Positions 1-9,042 of a DNA stretch of 64,000 bases are shown piece by piece. How positions within the stretch are numbered: position 1 is the stretch's first letter; every line of letters begins with the position of its first letter. A program made the translations under genes and the position numbers. Origin of the DNA: Vibrio sinus (lineage in GTDB: Bacteria; Pseudomonadota; Gammaproteobacteria; Enterobacterales; Vibrionaceae); assembly GCF_023634645.1 (NCBI RefSeq), contig NZ_JAMKMR010000001.1, positions 62,001-126,000 on the forward strand, written 5' to 3'. The notes under the pieces were generated by a model, which saw only the letters and a list, made by a program, of their open reading frames with translations, searched no databases and was not told the DNA's origin.

Positions 1-99
1 TCTGTGGTAATTCCACAATAAAGCGCGTCATTTTTAGTTCGGATAAGATAAATGATCCAGCAATTCGTGTCTGTCATGGACAAAACGTACAACGTTTAA

Positions 100-756
100 T
101 TAGAGCAAAGTGTTAACTAATGCCCGTAGTTCAGCTAACTCTTGCTTAAGTTCACTGACTTCTGACTCTAGAGTCGCTACCCTGTCACCTTCTGCGCTTG
201 TTGTGACATGATGTGTTGCAGGAGCGGCCAGTTGTTCCACATCAACCTCACCACTAAATAAATGCTGATAACGTGATTCTCTTTTTCCAGCCTCGCGTGG
301 AAGCTTAACAACGAGGGCTCCCTCTTCACGTGACGCCATTTTATCAAGCACGGCTTCTACTTCTTTAACATCGCTAAAACTCGCGAGACGATTCGTTCTA
401 GTGCGAAGCTCGCCTGGTGTTTGTGCACCTCGAAGCAGCAAACAACAAACAATCCCTTTTTCTTGAGCGGTGAGCTGAAGATCACCAAACTCAGTATTAC
501 AAAAGCGATGCACAAATTTGCTTGTACGGCTGTTAAAGCTACTTTCATCACTAACAAGATGTTTGGCGGTCAAACTATCAACGGCTTGCTGGACATCAGT
601 TTCGGAAAGTGACAACACTGGCTCTCGATTACTTTTCTGGTTACATGCCGCTGTTAAGCTATTCAAGGTCAAAGGATAGTAGTCCGGCGTCGCGACTTCT
701 TTTTCAATAAGGCACCCAATGACTCTTGCTTCATTTAGTGTCAGTTCCACATTCAT
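100..756 (-). CDS. yceH: YceH family protein (UPF0502/DUF480)
   Basis: The 218-residue product has the family's typical length and begins with its characteristic N-terminal stretch ([11 protein letters not shown], then [12 protein letters not shown] at about residues 11-35). The family fold is a pair of winged-helix domains covering about residues 5-170, which suggests DNA binding or protein contacts, but no biochemical role is established. Residues 190-218 form a short coiled coil with leucines and valines at heptad spacing ([16 protein letters not shown]). The start is an ATG; no operon partner is visible on this strand. The family assignment is firm, the function is not. Confidence 0.93.
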   Translation of the reverse strand: MNVELTLNEARVIGCLIEKEVATPDYYPLTLNSLTAACNQKSNREPVLSLSETDVQQAVDSLTAKHLVSDESSFNSRTSKFVHRFCNTEFGDLQLTAQEKGIVCCLLLRGAQTPGELRTRTNRLASFSDVKEVEAVLDKMASREEGALVVKLPREAGKRESRYQHLFSGEVDVEQLAAPATHHVTTSAEGDRVATLESEVSELKQELAELRALVNTLL

Positions 757-783
757 GTTCGTTCCTTTTGCACACAGAGATCT

Positions 784-828
784 ATACCCAAGTAACCTAA
801 AGGTAATCTTAAAAGGTAACTTGGGTAT
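784..828. repeat. Imperfect inverted repeat with TACCCAAGT / ACTTGGGTA arms
   Basis: Arms at 785-793 and 819-827 are exact complements. With one mismatch the pairing extends inward (AACCT against AGGTA). The hairpin lies between yceH and the small gene at 834-1031 and has the same core arm as the perfect palindrome at 9464-9494, so it looks like a dispersed palindromic repeat. It could also end transcription of the small gene. Confidence 0.7.
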
Positions 829-833
829 GAGAG

Positions 834-1031
834 CTAATGATCTAAAAAAATGGGAAGACGGCTCACATTGCCCTCTTCATCTAATACAATCACTTTCGCA
901 CGAGAGAGTTCAACTTCAGTATATTCCAACTGATTTCTCTCATGAAGGTATGCGGTGGCGACTTTTGATGTTTCATCCTGCTTTGGTTCATCGGCTTCAT
1001 TTTTCGCCACAATAATCTGTGAAGTCTTCAT
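834..1031 (-). CDS. Small hypothetical protein (65 aa)
   Basis: I do not recognise this gene. The start beginning [10 protein letters not shown] is preferred over an in-frame ATG 24 codons upstream because GGAG lies about nine bases before it; the upstream extension (MEHLYYCQDT...) has no such site. The product is small, charged and soluble, with an acidic middle and no signal peptide, membrane segment or cysteine. The C-terminal half ([22 protein letters not shown]) reads like a beta-strand-turn-strand. A 16-bp perfect palindrome lies 80-95 bases upstream of this start, and an inverted repeat follows the stop codon, so it is probably a single-gene transcript. Confidence 0.6.
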   Translation of the reverse strand: MKTSQIIVAKNEADEPKQDETSKVATAYLHERNQLEYTEVELSRAKVIVLDEEGNVSRLPIFLDH

Positions 1032-1109
1032 CACATTTGCTCCACGTATATAATGAGTAAGCGCATAATACAGTGTATCTTGACAGTAATACAAATGTTC
1101 CAAAGCATT

Positions 1110-1125
1110 TACCCATATATGGGTA
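1110..1125. promoter_or_regulatory. 16-bp perfect palindrome TACCCATATATGGGTA, candidate operator
   Basis: The 16 bases are their own reverse complement. The site sits in the intergenic region between the leftward small gene (start at 1031) and the rightward tmaR (start at 1240), where a repressor or activator site would be expected. I do not match it to a named regulator. Confidence 0.4.
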
Positions 1126-1239
1126 TAAGTGGTTACTATTACATCAAAGTACCGTCAGTATTGATCTAAAGTCTGTTATCTAAACAGTCATTATGATTTA
1201 ATCGTGACCAGTAGTCATTTGTATTAAGGATCAATCGAT

Positions 1240-1557
1240 ATGAGCAGTGTATTTGAAATCGTGAATCAAGCACGCCGTAAAAACAAACTTAAACGAGAGC
1301 TTATTGATAACGAAAAGAAAGTTCGTGATAACCGTAAGCGCGTAGATTTACTTGATAACCTTCTGGACTATATCAAGCCCGAGATGTCTACCGATGAAAT
1401 CTTCATAATTATCAAAAATATGAAAGCAGACTACGAAGATCGCGTTGATGATCACATCATCAAAAGCGCTGAAATATCTAAAGCTCGAAGAGATATTAGC
1501 CGTCGAATTCGTGAATTAACTGAAGAAGATAAACAAACGGTGAAAGGTAAAAAGTAA
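1240..1557 (+). CDS. tmaR: TmaR family polar-localisation regulator of the PTS
   Basis: The 105-residue product matches TmaR (formerly YeeX/DUF496). Visible signatures are [10 protein letters not shown] at residues 11-20, [18 protein letters not shown] near 30-47, [20 protein letters not shown] near 61-80, and RRDISRRI. In Escherichia coli TmaR gathers enzyme I of the sugar phosphotransferase system at the cell pole and restrains it; the same role here is by homology. The protein is highly charged and largely helical, with no membrane segment. AAGGA stands nine bases before the ATG. A hairpin and T-run follow the stop codon, consistent with a monocistronic gene. Confidence 0.93.
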   Translation: MSSVFEIVNQARRKNKLKRELIDNEKKVRDNRKRVDLLDNLLDYIKPEMSTDEIFIIIKNMKADYEDRVDDHIIKSAEISKARRDISRRIRELTEEDKQTVKGKK

Positions 1558-1572
1558 TTCGCCGCATTGGAA

Positions 1573-1597
1573 AGTCACCATCTTGCGGTGGCTTTTT
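1573..1597 (+). terminator. Rho-independent terminator of tmaR
   Basis: The arms AGTCACC (1573-1579) and GGTGGCT (1587-1593) pair over seven positions with one G-U pair. A T-run to 1597 follows, 15 bases after the tmaR stop codon. Confidence 0.8.
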
Positions 1598-1781
1598 CTC
1601 ACCTATCAATCCCATTTCCGCCACAAGCGACCAAAAATCACACTAAGCTGCATGCCCCATAGCCGCTAGTGCTATATTTGTTATTAGTAATTTTGAGCAG
1701 ATGTTGGACTTAACTGCCTAGCAGATATTGCTCGCTTCTCTCTAAAAATCAATTCACGCTAGTAACAAGTGACGACATATT

Positions 1782-2009
1782 ATGGAAACAATTGAAGCAA
1801 TCGGTTATGCCGCGTCTATTATGGTCGCGATATCTCTCACGATGAAAGACATTATTAAACTACGAATACTCAACTTTATTGGCTGCGGTTTATTTGTCAC
1901 CTATGGCATTGCGATTGAAGCCTGGCCTGTTGTTCTGACGAATGGGTTTATCGCTGTGGTTAACGTGTATTACCTCATAAAACTCCAGCAATCTAAACAG
2001 GCCTCGTGA
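1782..2009 (+). CDS. Small inner-membrane protein, YgjV-like
   Basis: The 75-residue product is almost entirely hydrophobic. Three membrane segments are likely, at about residues 5-21 (AIGYAASIMVAISL), 30-46 (NFIGCGLFVTYGIAI) and 50-68 (VVLTNGFIAVVNVYYLI). The pattern of a G-Y-A-A-S motif, an N-F-I-G-C-G-L turn and the final N-V-Y-Y-L resembles the YgjV/SemiSWEET-like family of short three-helix proteins. The substrate is unknown, and other short membrane families share this look. It is flanked by the tmaR terminator and the convergent glpK gene, so it is probably transcribed alone. Confidence 0.6.
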   Translation: METIEAIGYAASIMVAISLTMKDIIKLRILNFIGCGLFVTYGIAIEAWPVVLTNGFIAVVNVYYLIKLQQSKQAS

Positions 2010-2071
2010 GTGGTGGTATAGCAAAAATAAAAAAAGACAGCCAACAAAGGAGCACAAAGTTAGCCATCTTC

Positions 2072-2093
2072 AAAAATTCACGGTTATCGTGAA
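2072..2093 (-). terminator. Terminator of glpFK transcript
   Basis: Read on the minus strand, TTCACG-ATAAC-CGTGAA (2093-2077) is followed by five T (2076-2072), about 30 bases after the glpK stop codon. Confidence 0.75.
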
Positions 2094-2123
2094 GCGTATT
2101 TTAACTAGTCAGTCGGCAGAAGA

Positions 2124-3641
2124 TCATTCCTCTTCTTCATGCATCGACGACCAGACTTGGGCACATTTTACAGCTCGCTTCCAGCCTTTATAACGGCGTT
2201 GGCGTTTCTCTTCATCTGTATGTGGAATAAACGATTTTTCCACTTCGTCTTTGCCAGATAACTCATCCAAGCTCCCCCAGAAGCCGACAGCAATACCGGC
2301 AAGGTAAGCTGCACCCAATGCCGTCACCTCGGTGACTTTTGGACGATGCACTTCCGTATCAAGTACATCAGACTGGAATTGCATTAAGAAGTTGTTTGCC
2401 ACAGCCCCGCCATCCACTCGCAAAGCAGATAAATTGATCCCCGAGTCTGCCTGCATAGCATCAAGCACGTCTCTCGTTTGATAGGCAATACTTTCAAGCG
2501 TTGCTCTAACTATGTGATTTGAGCTAGTACCGCGCGTTAAACCTACGATGGTTCCCCTCGCGTATGGGTCCCAGTAAGGTGCGCCTAAGCCCGTAAATGC
2601 AGGGACTACATAAACGCCATTCGAGCTATCAACTTTGGTTGCGAAGTATTCTGAGTCTTTGGCATCTGCGATTAACTTTAACTCATCCCTCAACCATTGA
2701 ATCGAAGCGCCTCCCATAAACACCGCGCCTTCTAACGCATAGACGGGTTCGCCCTTAGCACCACAGGCTAAGGTGGTGAGAAGCCCATGAGTAGAGTTTA
2801 CTTTTTCCGTACCCGTATTCATGAGTAAGAAACAACCTGTCCCGTAAGTATTCTTCGCTTGCCCTGCATCCACACACATGTGGCCATATAGCGCAGCTTG
2901 CTGGTCTCCGGCGATACCAGCGATTGGGATACGTGTGCCTCCCTTACCGCCTAAGTTGGCTTGACCGTAAACTTCAGAAGAGTTACGTACGTCTGGCATC
3001 ATAGAAAGAGGGATATCGAATTCCTTGAGCAGTTTCTCATCCCATTGCTTGGTATTAATGTTAAACAACATCGTACGTGACGCATTGGTATAGTCAGTTA
3101 CGTGAACACGCCCCTGTGTCATTTTCCACACTAACCAAGTATCAACCGTACCAAACAGTAGTTTACCTTTTTGCGCATCTTCTCTAGCGCCTTCTACATT
3201 ATCTAAAATCCATTTAAGCTTGGTTCCCGAGAAATATGGATCCAGAACTAGGCCAGTATTTTCACGAATATAGCTTTCTAAACCTTGTTGTTTTAGCTCA
3301 TCGCAAATGTCAGCAGTACGACGACATTGCCAAACAATAGCGTTATAGACAGGTTTACCTGTTTCTTTGTTCCAAACAATAGTGGTTTCGCGTTGGTTGG
3401 TGATACCGATACCAGCGATTTCATCGGTACGAATACCTTTTTTGGTTAACGCCTCGACTAGAGTTGAACTTTGAGTTGCGTAGATTTCTAACGGATCATG
3501 TTCTACCCAGCCTGCTTGAGGGTAGATTTGGGTAAATTCACGCTGAGATACACTAACAATATTGGCATCATGATCTAAGACGACAGTCCTAGAGCTTGTG
3601 GTACCTTGGTCAAGCGCGACCATATATTTTTTCTCAGTCAT
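2124..3641 (-). CDS. glpK: Glycerol kinase
   Basis: Glycerol kinase phosphorylates cytoplasmic glycerol with ATP to glycerol 3-phosphate, trapping it after entry through GlpF. The 505-residue length matches the family (about 500). The N-terminal phosphate loop LDQGTTSSR lies at residues 10-18; [12 protein letters not shown] and the C-terminal adenosine-binding stretch [16 protein letters not shown] are intact. Both halves of the FGGY fold are present, with no frameshift. The gene lies 77 bases downstream of glpF on the same strand and is followed by a terminator, so glpF-glpK is one operon. The tail ([10 protein letters not shown]) is acidic. Confidence 0.97.
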   Translation of the reverse strand: MTEKKYMVALDQGTTSSRTVVLDHDANIVSVSQREFTQIYPQAGWVEHDPLEIYATQSSTLVEALTKKGIRTDEIAGIGITNQRETTIVWNKETGKPVYNAIVWQCRRTADICDELKQQGLESYIRENTGLVLDPYFSGTKLKWILDNVEGAREDAQKGKLLFGTVDTWLVWKMTQGRVHVTDYTNASRTMLFNINTKQWDEKLLKEFDIPLSMMPDVRNSSEVYGQANLGGKGGTRIPIAGIAGDQQAALYGHMCVDAGQAKNTYGTGCFLLMNTGTEKVNSTHGLLTTLACGAKGEPVYALEGAVFMGGASIQWLRDELKLIADAKDSEYFATKVDSSNGVYVVPAFTGLGAPYWDPYARGTIVGLTRGTSSNHIVRATLESIAYQTRDVLDAMQADSGINLSALRVDGGAVANNFLMQFQSDVLDTEVHRPKVTEVTALGAAYLAGIAVGFWGSLDELSGKDEVEKSFIPHTDEEKRQRRYKGWKRAVKCAQVWSSMHEEEE

Positions 3642-3718
3642 AGGAATAATCCTTCCTTTTGTATGCGTTACTTAAATTTTAGAATATTTGTTGTTATTAC
3701 TTAGTGAAGAGCATTGTA

Positions 3719-4564
3719 CTAAACGTTGGAGCTTTCTAACTCACGTTGAGTGGTAGGTTCTTGGGGCTCTTGCTCTGCATTTGGTAGATATTGAGCAATA
3801 AATTTAGGGTATGCCCAAGCTCCGAAACAGGCTCCAAGTATTGGCGCAACAATTGGCACGATAAAGTATGGAATCTCGCGTCCACCTGATAGAGCGTAAC
3901 TCCACCCAGCAAAGTATGAGAACAATTTAGGGCCGAAATCACGTGCAGGGTTCATTGCAAAACCGGTCAACGGACCTAAGGATGAACCAATAACGGCGAT
4001 CAATATACCAATTAATAGGGGGTTTAGCGCGCCTCGAACCGCACCATTGTTTTCATCCCCTAGCGCTAAAATTGCAAACATAAGAATTGCTGTGATAGTA
4101 AATTCTACGCCCATTGCGCCAGCAAAAGTAATATGAGGGTTAGGGAAAGTTGAGAATATACCTGCTGTTGCAAGCGCGGCCTCACTGTTTCTCGCAATAT
4201 GGTGAACCGTTTCCCAGTTAGTAAATAGGTTACTATACAAGCTATAAACTAGCGCTGCTGAACAAAATGCACCTAGAAACTGCGCGACTATGTAAGGTAA
4301 AACTTTTCTCTTATCAAACCCATGAAAAAGGGATAAAGCAATAGTCACTGCTGGGTTGATATGAGCGCCAGAAACACCAGCGGTACAATAAATCGCAATA
4401 GAAACACCAAACCCCCAAACGATACTGATTTCCCATTGCCCGTAGCTGGCACCTGTTAACACGAGTGCTGCAACGCAGCCCACCCCGAAAAATATCAGTA
4501 TACCCGTACCAATAAATTCAGCGATACATTCGCCTAACAATGTAGGTTTACGATGACTCCCCAT
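3719..4564 (-). CDS. glpF: Glycerol uptake facilitator (aquaglyceroporin)
   Basis: This inner-membrane channel admits glycerol by diffusion. Both NPA boxes of the MIP family are present: SGAHINPAVT in the first half and GFAMNPARDFGPK in the second. The Asp after the second NPAR is the mark of glycerol facilitators as opposed to water channels. Six membrane segments and two re-entrant loops fit the 281 residues, and the C-terminus (NAEQEPQEPTTQRELESSNV) is a hydrophilic tail. It is the first gene of glpF-glpK. Upstream, at 4660-4690 and 4925-4942, are TTCG/CGAA elements that resemble GlpR half-sites. Confidence 0.96.
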   Translation of the reverse strand: MGSHRKPTLLGECIAEFIGTGILIFFGVGCVAALVLTGASYGQWEISIVWGFGVSIAIYCTAGVSGAHINPAVTIALSLFHGFDKRKVLPYIVAQFLGAFCSAALVYSLYSNLFTNWETVHHIARNSEAALATAGIFSTFPNPHITFAGAMGVEFTITAILMFAILALGDENNGAVRGALNPLLIGILIAVIGSSLGPLTGFAMNPARDFGPKLFSYFAGWSYALSGGREIPYFIVPIVAPILGACFGAWAYPKFIAQYLPNAEQEPQEPTTQRELESSNV

Positions 4565-4660
4565 TTACGCTCTCCTCATTTACTCTTTATTTTTGTATGT
4601 ATTTATTTATTCATCTTATGAGAAGCGCTATTTTGCACGATTTGTTACATAGTCAAACCT

Positions 4661-4689
4661 ATACGAACACTAAATGAGCGTTCGAACAC
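4661..4689. promoter_or_regulatory. Candidate GlpR half-sites upstream of glpF
   Basis: ACGAACACT (4663-4671) and TTCGAACACA (4681-4690) both contain the CGAACA half-site of the GlpR operator, about 100-125 bases before the glpF start. Neither forms a complete symmetric operator, so this is suggestive only. Confidence 0.35.
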
Positions 4690-4924
4690 AATTTAGCAAA
4701 GTTAGTGCAACTCAAGTGTTAGCTAGATCATCATTTTGCGATTTCATTTTCTAACGAAACATCGTGCTATTAACGTCACCAATTCGTTATAACAAACATT
4801 GTTCTCTACATGCTGCCAAGCATAGAGCCACATATCGTTTATTAATGCGCTGTTGGAGAAAAGTTAACCTATACATATTGATGCAAAGGATCGATAAGAA
4901 GTGAATTTCTACAGCCAAACAAAA

Positions 4925-4942
4925 AATGTTCGTACGAACATT
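4925..4942. promoter_or_regulatory. 18-bp perfect palindrome AATGTTCGTACGAACATT
   Basis: The site is an exact palindrome. Each arm (ATGTTCG) equals the GlpR consensus half-site, but the centre is two bases rather than the usual four. It lies about 360 bases upstream of glpF and 47 bases past the stop of the GGDEF/EAL gene. It may be an operator for glpF used from a distance, or a site for another repressor. Confidence 0.5.
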
Positions 4943-4988
4943 CAAAAAATGGAAGCCTTTAAAGCTTTGTTGTAAATCATGCTGATGG

Positions 4989-7481
4989 TCATTTTGGGGA
5001 GATCGTAGACAGATAACGTGATTGAAACTCTTGAAATGAAAGAGGGTTTTCAAATAGTTTGCCTTGTAGAACCTGACAACCAAGTTTCACAAGCATGCTT
5101 TTTTGCATAATATTTTCAACGCCTTCCGCAGACACCCGAATGTTATTCGACACTCCTATCATAGCGATGGTTTTCACCAAGCTATCATTTTGTGGGTTGA
5201 TATGCAGATCGGCGACAAATTCTCGATCAATTTTGATCTCGTTGATGGGTAGGATATTCAGATAGCGGAGCGAAGAATAGCCTTTGCCTAAATCTCGAAG
5301 CGAAATTTCAAATCCTAACTGATGAAGGCTATCTAGAACTGGCTTGAGCTTATTCATTCCTTCAGCAAACACTTCCTCACTTATTTCCAGAATCACCCTA
5401 TTCGCGTCTATGCCTATCTCAACAACCAGCTCATGTAGCGTCAGAGCAAATTTGGCTGACATTAGCTGCTTTGCAGATACATTAAATGTGATGGACAACG
5501 ATTCTTGGTGGTTAGGAGAAAACTGCAAAATCTCGCTACAAGCTTTTTTAATCGAGAAGTAGCCGATACTTGTTATCATGCCCGTCGTTTCAGCTACGGG
5601 AATAAATTCTTCCTGTGGTACATGCCCAAGCGTCGCTGAGCACCAACGCGTCACTATCTCTACACCAACAACTTTGCCACACTTAGCATCTACCCTGGGC
5701 TCATACCAAACTTCAAACTCCTTAACTTGTACGGCATTTCTTATCGCATCCTCCAGAGCAAAGTTGTGCTGCACTTGTTCATTTATTTGTTTATCGTAAA
5801 ACATCACGGCACCTTTGGACTGCTCTTTTGAGCGGTACAACACAATATCAGCCTTAGAAAGTAACTCTCTGGGGGTCGTGCCATCCCCAGGGAACATTGC
5901 CACCCCAATACTACAAGAGGTGTTGATCACCGTACCAAGCAATATAAACTCATCTGACATGACATCACATAAAGCCTGGGCTTTTTGTCGTGCTTGTTCA
6001 ATACTCTCCAGCAGTGGAAAGCACAGAATAAATTCGTCACCTCCAAACCGTATTAAAATATCTTTGTCACCGAGTATTTTTTCAAATTTTCGACTAATGG
6101 CTTTAAGAAGTTCATCGCCTATATGATGCCCGTGTTGATCATTGACCTTTTTGAAATCATCTAAATCAACGAATAGCACGGCTAACTGCTTATCTCTGGC
6201 TTGGCTATCCTCAATGCCAGACAAAATTTTATCTTCAAGCATAAGCCTATTCGGCAGTTTGGTAAGAGAGTCTAACGTGGCGATTTCTTCTAGTTGTTGT
6301 CTGCTGTTTTGAAGTTCAAAAAAGTCCTCATCTATCTTATCTTGGTATTTCACAAATCTATATTGTACATAACGACTGACATAAACAGACACAGCGGCAA
6401 GTACAAGGGCTAGCAACACACATATCAAGAGTATCTGCGTAACTTGCTCTAAGTTTTGACTTTTTATTTCATCAATTTGTAGATTAACCAATTTATCGAT
6501 ATCAGATAAATACAAATCAGACGCGATGATCCACCCCCAAGCGGGAATGCTCTTCACGAAGGTAATTTTATCCATTGTCCGAAGTTCGGCTGGGAGTCGT
6601 ATATCATCATACTTAACAAATGCACCTCCCTTGCCCTTATTTAGCATCAAGCCTTGGGAAAAAAGCGCATACAGCTTAATGCTTGTTTCGCCAATCTTCA
6701 TCTTATCGCGATGTGCTAACAGTTTGCCTGTGGGCCCTATGACATAAACGAAACTACTTTGCCCAACACCGTACTCAGAAATCCTAGACAACATTCGCCG
6801 GACAATCGTTGGATCAACAGGTGTAATGTATTCTTCGGTACCGATAAACCAATCGAGCGGCTCAAAATACTTACCATAACGTATTTTTTCTACGCCATAA
6901 TCTGAGGCTTGTGGTTTACGGTGCCACCAACGAAAGTACGCACCTCCGTTGGGAGAGTTTTGTATCAACTCAATATGCTCTCGAATATCATATCGCCCAG
7001 TCTCAGTTCTAGAGTTCCAAAGTGAGGTACCTTGAAGTTCAGGTAACATAGGGTGTAAAACGTTTACTCCATCCATTTTAAAAATATAAAAGTAGCCACT
7101 CCCTTGATTAAAATACAAACCATCCAGTGCATTGACGATTAAGGCACCTATTTCTTCCTTAGAAAGGTTCTGATTATCTTCATATATATCCGTTGCAATA
7201 GAATGAGCAATCTGAACATGCTCTTTGACATCATCTTTTAAAATGTCGACCGTTAAGCTTTTATCAAATTCCAAATTTTGAGCGATATTCTCAATTTGCC
7301 TTTTCAATGATTTCTTTTGAGAGTCCAATAGATCTTGGCGTAGGCTGGAAGATAGGTGCTCGGTATTGGTGTGATTCTCACTTACAATAACAATGAGAAT
7401 GACCAACATAAAAACAAGCGTGACAGCAACAGGCAAAAATCTTATCGTCCTTAGCAATTTCTTGTCTGTAATCGAAGGCAC
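4989..7481 (-). CDS. Membrane Cache-GGDEF-EAL protein (diguanylate cyclase with degenerate EAL domain)
   Basis: The 830 residues form an inner-membrane cyclic-di-GMP protein. A transmembrane helix at 15-34 is followed by a periplasmic sensor of about 310 residues with two Cache_2-like repeats (GSGYFYIFKMDG near 127; SSFVYVIGPTGKLLAH near 242). A second helix spans 348-369. The GGDEF motif at 480-484 is intact, so cyclase activity is likely. The inhibitory I-site Arg is absent (GDKD in place of RxxD). The EAL domain (about 575-820) reads EIV at 608-610, and the usual DDFG is RDLG at 729-732. AEGVE and the late Gln remain. Phosphodiesterase activity is therefore doubtful. It is transcribed alone; the sensor ligand is unknown. 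Confidence 0.92.
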   Translation of the reverse strand: MPSITDKKLLRTIRFLPVAVTLVFMLVILIVIVSENHTNTEHLSSSLRQDLLDSQKKSLKRQIENIAQNLEFDKSLTVDILKDDVKEHVQIAHSIATDIYEDNQNLSKEEIGALIVNALDGLYFNQGSGYFYIFKMDGVNVLHPMLPELQGTSLWNSRTETGRYDIREHIELIQNSPNGGAYFRWWHRKPQASDYGVEKIRYGKYFEPLDWFIGTEEYITPVDPTIVRRMLSRISEYGVGQSSFVYVIGPTGKLLAHRDKMKIGETSIKLYALFSQGLMLNKGKGGAFVKYDDIRLPAELRTMDKITFVKSIPAWGWIIASDLYLSDIDKLVNLQIDEIKSQNLEQVTQILLICVLLALVLAAVSVYVSRYVQYRFVKYQDKIDEDFFELQNSRQQLEEIATLDSLTKLPNRLMLEDKILSGIEDSQARDKQLAVLFVDLDDFKKVNDQHGHHIGDELLKAISRKFEKILGDKDILIRFGGDEFILCFPLLESIEQARQKAQALCDVMSDEFILLGTVINTSCSIGVAMFPGDGTTPRELLSKADIVLYRSKEQSKGAVMFYDKQINEQVQHNFALEDAIRNAVQVKEFEVWYEPRVDAKCGKVVGVEIVTRWCSATLGHVPQEEFIPVAETTGMITSIGYFSIKKACSEILQFSPNHQESLSITFNVSAKQLMSAKFALTLHELVVEIGIDANRVILEISEEVFAEGMNKLKPVLDSLHQLGFEISLRDLGKGYSSLRYLNILPINEIKIDREFVADLHINPQNDSLVKTIAMIGVSNNIRVSAEGVENIMQKSMLVKLGCQVLQGKLFENPLSFQEFQSRYLSTISPK

Positions 7482-7599
7482 ACCGTTTTCTCTTTATTTT
7501 GAGCTTAATGAATTGAATTCATAAAACTTTTGGCTCTATAAGCATTAATCTAAGTTTTTGAGAATTCACTCAATAATAGTGTAGAGCAAAAAAAGAGAA

Positions 7600-7634
7600 G
7601 GCGCCGTTGCTTTAAGTAGCAATGAGAAGCGCCC
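7600..7634 (-). terminator. Terminator of the EamA transporter gene
   Basis: On the minus strand GGGCGC (7634-7629) pairs with GCGCC (7605-7601), and inside it TTGCT pairs with AGCAA. TTCTC and seven T follow at 7599-7588. It lies about 90 bases after the stop codon. A second hairpin (CTGGTCAC/GTGACCAG, 7669-7691) lies closer to the stop codon but lacks an adjacent T-run. Confidence 0.65.
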
Positions 7635-7723
7635 AAATAAGGGAAGAAAAACAAAAAAGGAGATGGGGCTGGTCACTATCATTGTGACCAGAGAAATAAT
7701 ATAAAGAGTCTAGGAACTGCTAT

Positions 7724-8638
7724 CTAAGCTTTAGCTCGAGTAAGACCGAATTTTTCTGCCAGTTTGCTAAACGGTAGTTTGGTCAACAAAATCCCAGCCA
7801 ATAGTGGAATCAGCATCAACATAGATTGCTGTGACATAACTTGATGAGTCACCACATCTGACAAAAGCAGAGCAATTAACGGGAAAATCAAGAAACAGAT
7901 AGATGCGGTGAAAGGCGTCGATACCTGACCAAGTTTAAAGTAAGCCACGATTCCTCCCACACTTGCGACAACACCTAAATAAGCAACCGCCAAGACAGAA
8001 GGCAATGTGAAGCTTGCAAAGTGAATTTGCTCGGTGAAGAATGCCGTGACGAACAATAACATTGAAGCGATATAACAAGGCAACGCATTGTACGTAATCA
8101 CCTTAATATCTTTACAATGCTTTTGCACGAACACGTACATAACCGAGTGTATTACGACTGCTAGAATCAGTGCGCCAGCACCTAGAAGCAAATTATCGCC
8201 ACTTATACCAAGCTCGTTCGATAAAATAATGAACAAACTAAACACGGCCATCAATATGCCTACATACTGATGAAAAGCGAGCCTTAATCCTAAGAAAAGC
8301 ATCGACATGATCATCACAGCAATCGGCATATTGGCGAATATAACGGAAGCCAAGCCAGACGAGATGTATTTTTCACCAGCTATCATCAGCGTAAATGGGA
8401 TGGCAAAATAAAACACCGCGATGATGAACATCCACTTTTGCTTGCCTTTGGGAAACATCAAAGGTTGTTTAAAGACTTTAGACAAAATAATCAGGATCGG
8501 TGATGCGATAAAAAATCGAAGAGCGGTAGCAAATATAGGTGGAATACTCGTTACTGCCACTTCCATAGCTAGCCAGGTTGTGCCCCATATAACACATACG
8601 GAGACGAACAGGAGAAGCATCATTTTGTTGTTATTCAT
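7724..8638 (-). CDS. EamA/DMT-family inner-membrane transporter
   Basis: The product is a drug/metabolite transporter superfamily permease with ten hydrophobic segments arranged as two EamA repeats. The first repeat opens with SVCVIWGTTWLAMEVAV, a signature of the family, and the second with LLLGAGALILAVVIHSVMYVFVQK. The chosen start (MNNNKMMLLL, 304 residues) places the first helix at the N-terminus as is usual; an ATG nine codons upstream is possible. Family members export amino acids, purines or drugs, and the substrate cannot be predicted. The gene stands alone and is followed by a terminator. Confidence 0.88.
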   Translation of the reverse strand: MNNNKMMLLLFVSVCVIWGTTWLAMEVAVTSIPPIFATALRFFIASPILIILSKVFKQPLMFPKGKQKWMFIIAVFYFAIPFTLMIAGEKYISSGLASVIFANMPIAVMIMSMLFLGLRLAFHQYVGILMAVFSLFIILSNELGISGDNLLLGAGALILAVVIHSVMYVFVQKHCKDIKVITYNALPCYIASMLLFVTAFFTEQIHFASFTLPSVLAVAYLGVVASVGGIVAYFKLGQVSTPFTASICFLIFPLIALLLSDVVTHQVMSQQSMLMLIPLLAGILLTKLPFSKLAEKFGLTRAKA

Positions 8639-9042
8639 TGAATTACCTGCACAATATTGATTCAACGCACCACCATTGAGCGTTGTTTATAGTGGAGTAA
8701 TATACGTGCTAGTCTTTAGAATTGCTTTGCCAAATTATGCCTTTTTAAAGCATGAAATAGAATTTATTTCTCCACAAAAAGCCACACCAACCATAATAAT
8801 TCCTTATAGTGACAGATTTGTAGGCAAAACCATGCACCAGGGCAACTAGTGGAAATAGCCACACTACTTTCCACACTTCCATACAGCTATCCACCACAAG
8901 CACGCCTACTACGCACTCACAGGTATTGAAAAGATAAAAAACAAAGCTAATATATGACCCTTCTTTGACAACAGTTACACCTGGTCAACCGAGCTCGCTA
9001 GGGCTGAGGTTGCTCAAGTATAGAAAAGCAGATTAAATTATC
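8639..9042. other. Intergenic region, no gene seen
   Basis: This 404-base gap separates the divergent EamA transporter and the secreted-protein gene. It must hold both promoters. I see no open frame with a ribosome site and no clear palindrome or -35/-10 pair that I would defend. Confidence 0.5.

Noticed and set aside
1..99. A gene end or promoter at the left edge
   Set aside because: I found no supported frame in these bases; the strand and identity of any outside gene cannot be told.
7669..7691. A second hairpin after the EamA transporter gene as its terminator
   Set aside because: It pairs well (CTGGTCAC/GTGACCAG) but lacks an adjacent T-run; the hairpin at 7600-7634 with a T-run is the better candidate.
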